A stretch of DNA of 64,000 nt, taken from positions 6,696,001-6,760,000 of the forward strand of contig NZ_CP108938.1 of the NCBI RefSeq assembly GCF_036347135.1. The letters are read 5' to 3'. Below, in pieces: positions 26,417-34,203 of this stretch. Both the position numbers and the translations under genes were made by a program. The first letter of the stretch is position 1; the number at the start of each line of letters is the position of its first letter. Below the pieces are notes generated by a model. That model made no database searches and was not told the DNA's origin. It saw nothing but the letters and a program-made list of their open reading frames with translations. Origin of the DNA: Streptomyces sp. NBC_00775. Its GTDB lineage: Bacteria > Actinomycetota > Actinomycetes > Streptomycetales > Streptomycetaceae.

Positions 26417-27706
26417 TTACGCCTTGGTGATGTCCTCCACCTCGTCCTCCGGCTCCCGCCCCGGAGTCTTGAGGTCGAACTTGGTGATCGCGAAGCGGAA
26501 GATCACGTAGTACACGACCGCGAAGCACAACCCGATCGGGATGATCGCCCAGGGCTTGGTCGCCAGGTTCCAGTTGATGACGTAGTCGATCAGACCCGCC
26601 GAGAAACTGAAGCCGTCATGCACACCGAGCCCCCAAGTCACCGCCATGGAAACGCCGGTGAGGACCGCGTGGATCACGTACAGCACCGGCGCGATGAACA
26701 GGAAGGAGTACTCGATCGGTTCGGTGATGCCCGTGACGAACGAGGTCAGTGCGACGGAGAGCATCATGCCGCCCACCTCCTTGCGGCGATGGGGCTTCGC
26801 ACAGTGCGCCATCGCCAGCGCGGCGGCCGGCAGCGCGAACATCATGATGGGGAAGAACCCGGAGGTGAACTGCCCCGCGTTCGGGTCACCCGCCAGGAAC
26901 ATGTTGATGTCACCGTGCACGACCTGACCGTCCGGCTTGGTGAAGCTGCCGAACTGGAACCAGATGGGCACGTTCAGGAACTGGTGCAGGCCGATCACCA
27001 GCAACGCCCGGTTGGCCACCCCGAAGACACCCGCACCCCACGAGCCCAGACTCACCAGCCAGTCGCTGAAGGTCTCCAGACCGTCACCGATCGGCGGCCA
27101 GACCCACAGACACAGCACGGCGAACACGATGGCCACGAACGACATGATGATCGGCACCAGCCGGCGCCCATTGAAGAAGCCGAGCCAGTCCACCAGCTTC
27201 GTACGGTGGAAGCGCTGCCAGAAGTACGCGGTCAGCAGCCCCATGATGATGCCGCCGAAGACACCCGGGTTCTGGTACGTGAACCCCACCACGGACTGGT
27301 CGGGCGCCTGGCAGCCGATGTTCTGGATGACCTTCGCCTGCTGCGCGCACTTCTCCGGGAACTGGTGCAGCACGCCGAGGTAGACGAGGAACCCCGCGAC
27401 CGCCGCGAGCGCCGTCGACCCGTCCGCCTTCTTCGCCATGCCGATGGACACACCCACGCAGAACAGCAGCGGCAGCCCGAGCTCGCCGTCCAGCAGGGCG
27501 CCGCCGGCCCCCTTCATCACCTTGGAGAGGCTGTCCCAGCCGAGCCCGTCCGGCCCGAACACATCCGGCTGGCCGAGCCGGTTGAGGATGCCCGCCGCCG
27601 GCAGCACCGCGATGGGGAGCTGAAGGCTGCGCCCCATCTTCTGCAGGCCCTGGAACAGGTTGTTCCAGCGGACCCTCGCGGGCGCGGCGGCGCTGTCGGC
27701 ACTCAT
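26417..27706 (-). CDS. nagE1: PTS sugar permease EIIC component (NagE1-type paralogue)
   Basis: 429 residues from ATG 27706 (MSADSAAAPARVRWNN), GGAGG upstream. It is about as long as NagE2 and shares its blocks: LPIAVLPAAGILNRLG, LLFCVGVSIGMAKKADGSTALAAVAG, FLNVPIWFQFGSF and VTGITEPIEYSFLFIAPVLY. It differs by an extra loop with three cysteines or more (EKCAQQAKVIQNIGCQAPDQ). In S. coelicolor this paralogue is dispensable for GlcNAc uptake, so its substrate is uncertain. It is divergent from nagF, sharing the dre site at 27747. Confidence 0.85.
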   Translation of the reverse strand: MSADSAAAPARVRWNNLFQGLQKMGRSLQLPIAVLPAAGILNRLGQPDVFGPDGLGWDSLSKVMKGAGGALLDGELGLPLLFCVGVSIGMAKKADGSTALAAVAGFLVYLGVLHQFPEKCAQQAKVIQNIGCQAPDQSVVGFTYQNPGVFGGIIMGLLTAYFWQRFHRTKLVDWLGFFNGRRLVPIIMSFVAIVFAVLCLWVWPPIGDGLETFSDWLVSLGSWGAGVFGVANRALLVIGLHQFLNVPIWFQFGSFTKPDGQVVHGDINMFLAGDPNAGQFTSGFFPIMMFALPAAALAMAHCAKPHRRKEVGGMMLSVALTSFVTGITEPIEYSFLFIAPVLYVIHAVLTGVSMAVTWGLGVHDGFSFSAGLIDYVINWNLATKPWAIIPIGLCFAVVYYVIFRFAITKFDLKTPGREPEDEVEDITKA

Positions 27707-27746
27707 GGGCGTCCTCCGGGCGGGCCGGTTTGGCGACGGCCCGCCA

Positions 27747-27762
27747 ACTGGTGTAGACCAGT
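27747..27762. promoter_or_regulatory. DasR dre site in the nagE1-nagF divergent promoter
   Basis: ACTGGTGTAGACCAGT is a textbook dre palindrome; the dyad extends to 13 bp per arm with flanking CGCCA/TGGCG (27742-27767). It lies 41 bp upstream of nagE1 and 118 bp upstream of nagF and could control both. Confidence 0.85.
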
Positions 27763-27879
27763 TGGCGACCGGTCGTCCTGTCGTGATCGCCATCATTCGG
27801 CACGTACGACATGACCGCTCGCAAAGATGGGCCAACTGTGGGTTACTGCGACAAAGCGGTTCGGATCAGGGAGTAGGAC

Positions 27880-28113
27880 ATGGCCACCAAGGCTGAGAAG
27901 ATCGTCGCCGGGCTCGGCGGCATCGACAACATCGAAGAGGTCGAGGGCTGCATCACCCGCCTCCGCACCGAGGTCCACGACGCCAGCAAGGTCGACGAGG
28001 CCGCCCTGAAGGCCGCCGGCGCCCACGGCGTCGTCAAGATGGGCACCGCGATCCAGGTCGTCATCGGCACCGACGCGGACCCGATCGCGGGCGAGATCGA
28101 AGACATGATGTGA
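27880..28113 (+). CDS. nagF: PTS EIIB component for GlcNAc
   Basis: 77 residues. The phosphocysteine is Cys24 in EEVEGCITRLRTEV, the standard glucose-family EIIB motif, and the C-terminal half is GVVKMGTAIQVVIGTDAD. It transfers phosphate from EIIA to the sugar bound by the EIIC permease; here EIIB is a separate polypeptide. AGGGAG precedes ATG 27880. A small hairpin at 28118-28137 follows the stop. Confidence 0.9.
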   Translation: MATKAEKIVAGLGGIDNIEEVEGCITRLRTEVHDASKVDEAALKAAGAHGVVKMGTAIQVVIGTDADPIAGEIEDMM

Positions 28114-28207
28114 GCGCCAGGGCTCCGCAGAGCCCTGCCTCACCCCTGAGGGGCTGCTTCCGTAACCGGCGGCAGCCCTTCACCCGTATACGGCTAGGCT
28201 CATCGCC

Positions 28208-28942
28208 ATGTCTCGAATCGACGGCCGCACCCCCGAACAGCTGCGCCCCATCACCATCCAGCGTGGCTGGAGCAAGCACGCCGAGGGCTCCGTCCTCGTC
28301 TCCTTCGGCGACACCAAGGTCTTCTGCACCGCCTCCGTCACCGAAGGCGTCCCGCGCTGGCGCAAGGGCAGCGGCGAGGGCTGGGTCACCGCCGAGTACT
28401 CCATGCTTCCCCGCGCCACCAACACCCGCGGAGACCGTGAGTCGGTCCGCGGCAAGATCGGCGGCCGCACGCACGAGATCAGCCGCCTCATTGGCCGCTC
28501 GCTGCGCGCCGTCATCGACTACAAGGCGCTCGGCGAGAACACCATCGTCCTCGACTGCGACGTCCTCCAGGCCGACGGCGGTACGCGCACGGCCGCGATC
28601 ACCGGCGCGTACGTCGCGCTCGCCGACGCCGTCACCTGGGCCCAGGGCAAGAAGCTGGTGAAGGCGGGCCGGCAGCCGCTGACCGGCACGGTGAGCGCCG
28701 TCTCCGTAGGAATCGTCGGCGGAGTCCCGCTCCTGGACCTCTGCTACGAGGAGGACGTGAAGGCCGACACCGACATGAACGTCGTCTGCACCGGCGACGG
28801 CCGCTTCGTCGAGGTCCAGGGCACGGCGGAGGCGGAGCCCTTCGACCGCAAGGAGCTCAACGCACTCCTCGACCTCGCCGTCACCGGCTGCGACGAACTC
28901 GCGGCCATCCAGCGCGCGGCCCTTGAGGCAACCGCCGGTTAA
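28208..28942 (+). CDS. rph: Ribonuclease PH
   Basis: 244 residues with full RNase PH features: [58 protein letters not shown] and [17 protein letters not shown]. It trims tRNA 3' ends phosphorolytically. It precedes a lipoprotein gene and rdgB on the same strand, as rph-rdgB does in many actinobacteria. Confidence 0.95.
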   Translation: MSRIDGRTPEQLRPITIQRGWSKHAEGSVLVSFGDTKVFCTASVTEGVPRWRKGSGEGWVTAEYSMLPRATNTRGDRESVRGKIGGRTHEISRLIGRSLRAVIDYKALGENTIVLDCDVLQADGGTRTAAITGAYVALADAVTWAQGKKLVKAGRQPLTGTVSAVSVGIVGGVPLLDLCYEEDVKADTDMNVVCTGDGRFVEVQGTAEAEPFDRKELNALLDLAVTGCDELAAIQRAALEATAG

Positions 28943-29084
28943 CCCTTCGCGTTCTATAGGGGTACGGGCGTACGGTCCAGCCGTGCGCCCGCCGACCACG
29001 TCACGGGCCGAGCCGACCGCACCACGGGTCGAGCCGCCCGTGCCACGGGTCGGCCACACCATGTCCACGGGGAGGGACCGTTCC

Positions 29085-29483
29085 ATGGCCGCGCGCCACC
29101 GCCATCGTCGCCGTACCGCCGCAATCGCCGTCGTCACCGCACTCGTCGCCCTGCCGGCGGCCGTCGGCTGCGACGCGGTCAACAAGGCGCTCGACTGCGT
29201 CCAGACCGCCGACTCGATCGCCGACAGCGTCACCGACCTCCAGCAGGCCGTCGAGAACGCGGCGAACGACCCGACGCAGACCGACGAGTCCCTCAACGCG
29301 ATAGAGAAGAACCTCGACAAGATCGGCGACAAGACCGACAACGCCGACGTCAACACGGCGGTCGACGACCTCAACAAGGCCGTCGGAAACGTCCGTACGG
29401 CCGTCAAGAACGGCGACAGCACCCCCGACATCAGCCCGGTGACGGACGCGGCGGGAGAGCTGACGAAGGTCTGCACGCCGTAG
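29085..29483 (+). CDS. Putative small lipoprotein or secreted protein
   Basis: 132 residues from ATG 29085, chosen for the GGGGAGGG site 8 nt upstream. An Arg/His-rich n-region (AARHRHRRR) and hydrophobic core (TAAIAVVTALVALPAAVGCD) lead to a Cys that could be lipidated, although AVGC is a weak lipobox. The mature part is helical and polar with an internal DLQQAVENAANDP and DDLNKAVGNVRTAVKNGD repeat. Function unknown. It sits between rph and rdgB. Confidence 0.65.
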   Translation: MAARHRHRRRTAAIAVVTALVALPAAVGCDAVNKALDCVQTADSIADSVTDLQQAVENAANDPTQTDESLNAIEKNLDKIGDKTDNADVNTAVDDLNKAVGNVRTAVKNGDSTPDISPVTDAAGELTKVCTP

Positions 29484-29529
29484 GAGCCGCCCGGCGGCTC
29501 GGGGATACCGGCTTGGGATACTGAGGACC

Positions 29530-30132
29530 ATGACCCGCCTGATCCTCGCCACCCGCAACGCCGGAAAGATCACCGAGCTGAAGGCGATCCTCGCCGACGC
29601 AGGTCTCACCCACGACCTCGTCGGCGCGGACGCCTACCCCGACATCCCCGACGTCAAGGAAACCGGCGTCACCTTCGCCGAGAACGCCTTGTTGAAGGCC
29701 CACGCCCTGGCTCAGGCCACGGGCCTCCCGGCCGTCGCCGACGACTCCGGCCTCTGCGTCGACGTCCTGAGCGGCGCCCCCGGCATCTTCTCCGCCCGCT
29801 GGGCGGGACGCCACGGGGACGACCGCGCGAACCTGGAACTGCTCCTGGCCCAGCTCTCCGACATCGACGACACACACCGGGGCGCCCACTTCGCATGCGC
29901 CGCCGCCCTGGCCCTGCCGGACGGCACGGAACGGGTGGTCGAGGGCCAGCTGAGGGGCGTACTGCGCCACACTCCCGTCGGCACGAACGGGTTCGGGTAC
30001 GACCCGATCCTGCAGCCGGAGGGGGAGACGCGGACCTGCGCGGAGCTGTCCGCCGAGGAGAAGAACGCGATCAGTCACCGGGGGAAGGCGTTCAGGGCGT
30101 TGGTGCCGGTGGTGCGGGAGTTGTTGGGCTGA
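29530..30132 (+). CDS. rdgB: XTP/dITP diphosphatase (RdgB/HAM1)
   Basis: 200 residues. Signature segments are LATRNAGKITELKAIL at the N terminus, FAENALLKAHALAQATGLPAVADDSGLCVD with the metal-binding Asp, SARWAG and TNGFGYDPILQPEG, SHRGKAFRAL. It hydrolyses non-canonical purine triphosphates, keeping them out of DNA. It is 46 bp after the lipoprotein gene and ends before a bidirectional terminator facing the tRNA. Confidence 0.95.
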   Translation: MTRLILATRNAGKITELKAILADAGLTHDLVGADAYPDIPDVKETGVTFAENALLKAHALAQATGLPAVADDSGLCVDVLSGAPGIFSARWAGRHGDDRANLELLLAQLSDIDDTHRGAHFACAAALALPDGTERVVEGQLRGVLRHTPVGTNGFGYDPILQPEGETRTCAELSAEEKNAISHRGKAFRALVPVVRELLG

Positions 30133-30139
30133 GATATGG

Positions 30140-30169
30140 AGAGGGGCCGCCTCACCGGACGGCCCCTCT
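30140..30169. terminator. Terminator between rdgB and tRNA-Leu
   Basis: AGAGGGGCCG (30140-30149) pairs with 30160-30169 across a 10-nt loop. It ends rdgB on the plus strand and the tRNA transcript on the minus strand. Confidence 0.7.
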
Positions 30170-30176
30170 GCGTGTG

Positions 30177-30261
30177 TGCGGCCGGTGGGATTCGAACCCA
30201 CACGGGCTTTCGCCCACGGGCTCCTAAGGCCCGCGCGTACTGCCTATTTCGCCACGGCCGC
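30177..30261 (-). tRNA. tRNA-Leu (anticodon UAG)
   Basis: The minus strand folds as a class II tRNA. The acceptor stem is GCGGCCG/CGGCCGC with discriminator A, the anticodon stem is CGGGC/GCCCG with loop CTTAGGA (anticodon TAG), a long variable arm has GGGC/GCCC, and the T arm is GTGGG TTCGAAT CCCAC. CCA is not encoded. It decodes the rare CUA codon. Confidence 0.93.
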
Positions 30262-30296
30262 GTACGCCGCCATGGTACCGGTCAAGTGGCGATTGC

Positions 30297-30959
30297 CTAG
30301 GCGGAGCGTCGGCGACCTCCTCGGCACCAGGTGTCGGTGGTCGCGTGGCAGTTGGGGCACAGCAATCGCAGGTTCTCGCGCCGATCGTCGCTCCAGTCTC
30401 CGTTGATGTGGTCGACCTCCAACGTCATGGGTTTTCCGAGCCACACGGGTCCAGTGCCGCACTCGGCACATTGCTCGGGTATGCCGATTTCGCGGAGTGC
30501 TCGGCGCAACTGCGCAGTCTTCGTCCGGTGCATCCCGCTGTGTTGGATCAGAATGTCCTCCGGCCGCTTGACGGGCGTCGTACCCGGCCTTCCCCGCTGA
30601 TGCGCCTGACCCAGGAAGTGCGTGGTTGTGAGGCATTCTTCGGTGATCCACTGGCGCAACATCGCGCGCTGGCTGCCGTTGTCCGGGCGGCCGAGGTGGC
30701 GAAGCACCTCGGCAATGGAGAATGACGCTGTCACCGCCACCCGCAGTTCGCCGGACGTGGGCCGGGTCTCCTTGGTGTGGCTGCCGCAGTGGCGGAAGTG
30801 CGAGATGTCGATCCCGAAGTGAGCGAAGCGCCTCGTGAGGTAGCGGCGGAGGTAGCCGTATGCCCGGGTGCCGAAGAAGGTGATGACCTCGTCGATGTCG
30901 GAACACTGTTTGGCGGCTTGCATCATCCGCTCGCGGGTGTACTGCACACCGCTGCTCAT
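30297..30959 (-). CDS. HNH endonuclease with two DNA-binding-like repeats (copy 2)
   Basis: 220 residues from ATG 30959, overlapping the end of the preceding HNH gene by 4 bp. The HNH domain has Cys164-x2-Cys167, EVDHINGD (His184) and CPNCH (Cys201, Cys204, His205). The N-terminal part holds two ~50-residue modules: YTRERMMQAA...GIDISHF and GELRVAVTASFSIAEVLRHLG...TTTHF. It is paralogous to the upstream gene but more diverged. Its end lies 36 bp from tRNA-Leu. It may be a free-standing homing-type nuclease or part of a small tRNA-associated element; biological role unknown. Confidence 0.8.
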   Translation of the reverse strand: MSSGVQYTRERMMQAAKQCSDIDEVITFFGTRAYGYLRRYLTRRFAHFGIDISHFRHCGSHTKETRPTSGELRVAVTASFSIAEVLRHLGRPDNGSQRAMLRQWITEECLTTTHFLGQAHQRGRPGTTPVKRPEDILIQHSGMHRTKTAQLRRALREIGIPEQCAECGTGPVWLGKPMTLEVDHINGDWSDDRRENLRLLCPNCHATTDTWCRGGRRRSA

Positions 30960-31609
30960 GAGGCGCCGCCCCTGGCGCGTCCCTTGGCGCGACCTCGGTA
31001 ACTGTCCGTCGTTGAGTGGCAGTTGGGGCAGAGGAACCGCAGGTTCTCGATGCGGTTGTCCCGCCAGTTGCCGTCGATGTGGTCGACCTCCAGGGGCAGT
31101 GGGTTTCCACGCCAGACCGGTTCCGTACCGCAGCGCGCGCAACGCTCAGGCACTTCCAGGGCTGTCAATGCCCATTTGAGGCGGTCGCTCGGGATGCGCC
31201 GGGCGGGAGTGGCCGTCTGTACGGCGAGCAAGGCCTCCGGGGTCCGCGGGCGTCTGGTCTCGCCTCGCCGGGACGGTGCCTGGAAGTGCGAGGTGTCGAT
31301 GCCGTACGCCTTGATCCGGCGGCTGATGTGCGTGTGGTGGCCGCCGACCACCTCAAGTCCGAGTCGACGGAGCACCTCGCACATGTTCGTCGAGGCCGTA
31401 ACCGCCGCCTCAAGAACCTCTCTCGTCCACCGCACGCCTTCGCGCTCGAAGTGTGAGATGTCGACCCCCAGCTTCTTCATGCGCTCGTGCACGTATCGCC
31501 GCGTCGAACTCTTCGGATCCACCCCCAGTCTCCTCAACGCCTCCGACAACGTCAGCGACGAACTGGCCGCCTCCTCCAGGCGCTCCCTGGTGTACGGACT
31601 GACCCCCAT
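30956..31609 (-). CDS. HNH endonuclease with two DNA-binding-like repeats (copy 1)
   Basis: 217 residues from ATG 31609 with GGAGGGG upstream. Two N-terminal modules (YTRERLEEAASSSLTLSEALRRLG...GVDISHF and TREVLEAAVTAS...GIDTSHF) look like helical DNA-recognition repeats. The C-terminal HNH has Cys157-x2-Cys160, LEVDHIDG (Asp176-His177) and CPNCH (194-198). It is translationally coupled (ATGA overlap) to the paralogue downstream, indicating a tandem duplication followed by divergence. Confidence 0.8.
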   Translation of the reverse strand: MGVSPYTRERLEEAASSSLTLSEALRRLGVDPKSSTRRYVHERMKKLGVDISHFEREGVRWTREVLEAAVTASTNMCEVLRRLGLEVVGGHHTHISRRIKAYGIDTSHFQAPSRRGETRRPRTPEALLAVQTATPARRIPSDRLKWALTALEVPERCARCGTEPVWRGNPLPLEVDHIDGNWRDNRIENLRFLCPNCHSTTDSYRGRAKGRARGGAS

Positions 31610-31701
31610 CGTTCCCCTCCGTTCCGGCCACACATTCGTGGCTCGTACGGAGTAACGAACCGCTTATCTGATGGTCACGTCCGGTATCCGGGAGTTGGTA
31701 T

Positions 31702-31715
31702 TCTGCTGATCAGCA
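31702..31715. repeat. Palindrome CTGCTGATCAGCAG
   Basis: A perfect 14-bp palindrome immediately before an intrinsic terminator in the gap between the divergent HNH and GNAT genes. It could be an operator or part of a small RNA. Confidence 0.5.
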
Positions 31716-31720
31716 GTCAG

Positions 31721-31762
31721 GCCTCCCGGCCCGGACACGACGTCCGCTCGGGAGGCTTTTTT
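31721..31762 (+). terminator. Intrinsic terminator with T6 tract, no obvious upstream gene
   Basis: GCCTCCCG (31721-31728) pairs with CGGGAGGC (31749-31756), followed directly by TTTTTT. On the plus strand nothing upstream is a gene: the HNH gene starts divergently at 31609. It may end a short untranslated RNA or act as an attenuator of the GNAT gene that begins at 31790. Confidence 0.6.
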
Positions 31763-31789
31763 CATGCCCGGAAACCCTGGAGGAGGACC

Positions 31790-32275
31790 ATGCCCGACAT
31801 CACCGTGCGCCGCGCGGATGCCGTCGACCGTCCCGTGCTGGAGCGGCTCTGGCTGATGTTCCAGCACGACATGTCCGAGTTCCGGGGGCTGTTGCCCCGG
31901 CCGGACGGGACGTTTCGTAGTGAGCGGTTGGAGGCCGTGTTCAGTGACGGCGACCGGGTGCCCTACCTGGTGATCAGCGGGGAGCATCCCGTCGGGTTCG
32001 CCTTTGTTCGCGGTCTGAGCGGTCCGGTCCGTGTGCTCGGCAGTTTCTTCGTCGTGCGCGGGGCGCGGCGGGCCGGGATCGGACTGCGCGCTGTCCGGGA
32101 CGTCGTCGGGCGGCACCCCGGTACCTGGGAGGTCGCCTTTCAGGACAACAATCCGGCCGCTGTGCGGTTCTGGCGTCATGTCGCCGCCGAGATCGCCGGT
32201 GACGGCTGGACGGAGGAGCGCAGGCCGGTGCCGGGGCGACCGGACCTGGCTCCCGATGTGTGGATCTCGTTCTAA
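31790..32275 (+). CDS. GNAT family N-acetyltransferase
   Basis: 161 residues; GGAGGA directly precedes ATG 31790. The GNAT core shows LWLMFQHDMSEFRG, YLVISGEHPVGFAFVRG, FFVVRGARRAGIGLRAVRDVV (acetyl-CoA loop R/QxxGxG/A equivalent RRAGIG) and FQDNNPAAVRFWRHVA. Substrate unknown. It is preceded by an intrinsic terminator 28 bp upstream and converges on bcp. Confidence 0.82.
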   Translation: MPDITVRRADAVDRPVLERLWLMFQHDMSEFRGLLPRPDGTFRSERLEAVFSDGDRVPYLVISGEHPVGFAFVRGLSGPVRVLGSFFVVRGARRAGIGLRAVRDVVGRHPGTWEVAFQDNNPAAVRFWRHVAAEIAGDGWTEERRPVPGRPDLAPDVWISF

Positions 32276-32294
32276 CCCGGCTGGGCTGAATGTC

Positions 32295-32762
32295 TTAGAT
32301 GCCCAGATCCTTGATGATCTTCGCCACGTGCCCCGTCGCCTTCACGTTGTACAGCGCCCGCTCGACCTTGCCCTCCTCGTCCACGATCACCGTGGAGCGG
32401 ATGACGCCGACGTACGTCTTGCCGTAGTTCATCTTCTCGCCGAAGGCGCCGTACGCCTGCAGGACCGTCTTGTCGGGGTCGCCGACGAGCGTGACCTTCA
32501 GGTTCTCCTTCTCGCGGAACTTGGCGAGCTTCTCGGGCTTGTCGGGGGAGACGCCGATGACGTCGTAGCCGGCGGTGGCGAGGACGTCGAGGTTGTCCGT
32601 GAAGTCGCAGGCCTGCTTCGTGCAGCCGGGGGTCAGGGCGGCCGGGTAGAAGTAGACGATGACCTTGCGGCCCTTGTGGTCGGCGAGGGAGACCTCGTTG
32701 CCGTCGGCGTCGGGCAGGGTGAAGGCGGGGGCGGTGTCGCCGGGCTGGAGTCGCTCGCTCAT
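32295..32762 (-). CDS. bcp: Thioredoxin-dependent thiol peroxidase (Bcp/PrxQ)
   Basis: 155 residues. LPDADGNEVSLADHKGRKVIVYFYPAALTPGCTKQACDF contains the peroxidatic Cys (PGCTKQAC) and the resolving Cys five residues later, the atypical 2-Cys PrxQ arrangement. It reduces peroxides using thioredoxin. Monocistronic; ATG 32762. Confidence 0.93.
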   Translation of the reverse strand: MSERLQPGDTAPAFTLPDADGNEVSLADHKGRKVIVYFYPAALTPGCTKQACDFTDNLDVLATAGYDVIGVSPDKPEKLAKFREKENLKVTLVGDPDKTVLQAYGAFGEKMNYGKTYVGVIRSTVIVDEEGKVERALYNVKATGHVAKIIKDLGI

Positions 32763-32894
32763 CGGTACCTCACGTGGCCGGGGGATGGGATGGATACGGA
32801 ACGAGCGTAATGGGGGGTGCCGGGGGGTGCGGCGCGGTCCGAGCTGACAGACTGTCGAGGGCACAGAGTCAGAACACGACCACGGAGGCAGCGG

Positions 32895-33233
32895 GTGTCG
32901 GATACGTCGAGCACGCCGGATACCAGGACTCCGGCGCAGATCGAGGCGGAGATCAAGCGCCGCCGCGAAACCCTCGCCGAGACTCTCGACGAGATCGGCG
33001 TGCGGGTGCACCCGAAGACGATCGTCGGCGATGCCAAGGCCAAGGTCGCCTCGAACATCGACCACACGCTCGGCCGCGCCTACGTCGGCGTCAACAGGGT
33101 CGTCGGCGATGTGAAGGGCCAGTTCGTCACCGAGGAGGGCGCGCCGCGGCTCGAACGCATTGTGTCGGTGGCGTTGGCCGTGGTGGGGATCGTCGGCCTG
33201 TTCGTCGTGGGCTCGCGGCGACGCAAGGGCTGA
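32895..33233 (+). CDS. DUF3618 family membrane protein
   Basis: 112 residues from GTG 32895 with GGAGG at 32884-32888. TPAQIEAEIKRRRETLAETLDEIGVRVHPKT is the DUF3618 core, followed by an amphipathic region and one C-terminal membrane helix (VSVALAVVGIVGLFVVGS). Function unknown; the family is common in actinobacteria near bcp. It is 43 bp before the GroES-like gene. Confidence 0.82.
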   Translation: MSDTSSTPDTRTPAQIEAEIKRRRETLAETLDEIGVRVHPKTIVGDAKAKVASNIDHTLGRAYVGVNRVVGDVKGQFVTEEGAPRLERIVSVALAVVGIVGLFVVGSRRRKG

Positions 33234-33276
33234 CCCGCAGGCGTACGAAAGCGACCGGGGCAGGTAGGTTCGGGGC

Positions 33277-33633
33277 GTGAGCGCCAATCGCGATAAGCAC
33301 AGCACCCAGCACGACAAGTTGCCCATCCGCATGCTGCACGACCGTGTGCTGGTGCGGCAGGACGCCGCCGAGGGCGAGCGGCGTTCCGGCGGCGGCATCC
33401 TGATCCCGGCGACGGCGGCCGTCGGCCGGCGCCTCGCCTGGGCCGATGTCGTCGCGGTCGGGCAGAACGTCCGGACGGTGGAGCCGGGCGACCGCGTCCT
33501 GTACGACCCGGAGGACCGTGCCGAGGTCGAGGTGCGCGGGATCGCGTACGTGCTGATGCGCGAGCGGGATCTGCACGCCGTGGCCGCGGACCGGTTCGAG
33601 GGGTCCGAGGACTCGACGGGCCTGTACTTGTAG
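33277..33633 (+). CDS. GroES-like (Cpn10 fold) protein
   Basis: 118 residues from GTG 33277. LPIRMLHDRVLVRQDAAEGERRSGGGILIPATA is the Cpn10 beginning with mobile-loop-like glycine stretch, and VVAVGQNVRTVEPGDRVLYDPEDRAEVEV completes the barrel. It is a diverged paralogue of GroES with N- and C-terminal extensions; no groEL is adjacent, so a housekeeping chaperonin role is unlikely. It ends at a strong terminator. Confidence 0.8.
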   Translation: MSANRDKHSTQHDKLPIRMLHDRVLVRQDAAEGERRSGGGILIPATAAVGRRLAWADVVAVGQNVRTVEPGDRVLYDPEDRAEVEVRGIAYVLMRERDLHAVAADRFEGSEDSTGLYL

Positions 33634-33683
33634 GACGCTGCCGCCGTAAGGCGCCTTCTGTTTGTGGGCGTACGGCGGTCTAA

Positions 33684-33715
33684 GGGGCTGGTGACCATGG
33701 TCACCAGCCCCTTTT
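33684..33715 (+). terminator. Terminator after the GroES-like gene
   Basis: Bases 33684-33711 form a perfect 28-base palindrome (GGGGCTGGTGACCA and complement) followed by TTTT. It precedes the guanidine riboswitch by about 25 bp. Confidence 0.85.
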
Positions 33716-33740
33716 GCCATTCTTTGCTACCTTGGAAGGA

Positions 33741-33786
33741 CCCCGACGAGACGCGCCGTACCGGGACGTACGCAAAGACGACGCAC
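33741..33786 (+). promoter_or_regulatory. Guanidine-III (ykkC-III) riboswitch
   Basis: CCCGACGAGACGCGCCGTA then CCGGG closely matches the Thermobifida fusca guanidine-III aptamer: P1 CCCG/CGGG, the invariant ACGAG, GCGCCGT and a downstream CAAAGACGACGC that forms the pseudoknot (GCG-C-CGT with ACG-A-CGC, one C-A mismatch). It lies 34 bp upstream of the SMR exporter and its GGAGG at 33807-33811. Guanidine binding should raise translation of the exporter. Confidence 0.75.
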
Positions 33787-33819
33787 CACCGTCAAGCCCG
33801 TCTCTCGGAGGTGCCTCTC

Positions 33820-34140
33820 ATGGCCTGGGTTCTGCTGCTCGTCGCCGGTCTGCTCGAAGTCGGCTGGTCGATCGGGATGAAGTACACGGACGGCTTCACG
33901 CGACTGGTCCCGAGCGTGCTCACGGGCGCGGGCATCGTCGCGAGCATGGTCCTGCTGTCGTACGCCGCCAAGTCGCTGCCCATCGGCACCGCCTACGGCG
34001 TGTGGGTCGGGATCGGCGCGGCCGGCGCGGCGGTCCTCGGCATGGTCGTGCTGGGTGAGCCTGCTACCGCCGCGCGGATCTTCTTCGTGTGTCTGCTGCT
34101 GGTGGCCGTGGTGGGGCTGAAGGTCACCTCCGGTCACTGA
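33820..34140 (+). CDS. Small multidrug resistance family guanidinium exporter (Gdx/SugE type)
   Basis: 106 residues, four membrane helices: MAWVLLLVAGLLEVGWSIGMKY with the essential Glu14, then LTGAGIVASMVLLSYAAKSLPIGTAYGVWVGIGAAGAAVLGMVVLGE. The GWSIGMKYTDGFTRL motif is the SugE/Gdx type rather than the EmrE type. The guanidine-III aptamer upstream supports guanidinium/proton antiport as the physiological role instead of general drug efflux. Ribosome site GGAGG at 33807-33811. Confidence 0.88.
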   Translation: MAWVLLLVAGLLEVGWSIGMKYTDGFTRLVPSVLTGAGIVASMVLLSYAAKSLPIGTAYGVWVGIGAAGAAVLGMVVLGEPATAARIFFVCLLLVAVVGLKVTSGH

Positions 34141-34159
34141 CGTCGGTCCCTTTCCCACT

Positions 34160-34203
34160 GACCTCAGTGTTTTCGTGTTCTCACCGACCTCAGTGTTTTC
34201 GTG
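34160..34203 (+). repeat. 18-bp direct repeat over the PBP stop codon (26-bp period)
   Basis: GACCTCAGTGTTTTCGTG occurs at 34160-34177 and 34186-34203. The second copy encodes the last codons (RKH) and stop of the penicillin-binding protein; the first is an untranslated duplicate. Confidence 0.85.

Noticed and set aside
33684..33715. Large palindrome considered as part of the guanidine riboswitch
   Set aside because: It is followed by TTTT and immediately follows the GroES-like stop, so it is the terminator of the upstream gene; the aptamer begins at 33741.
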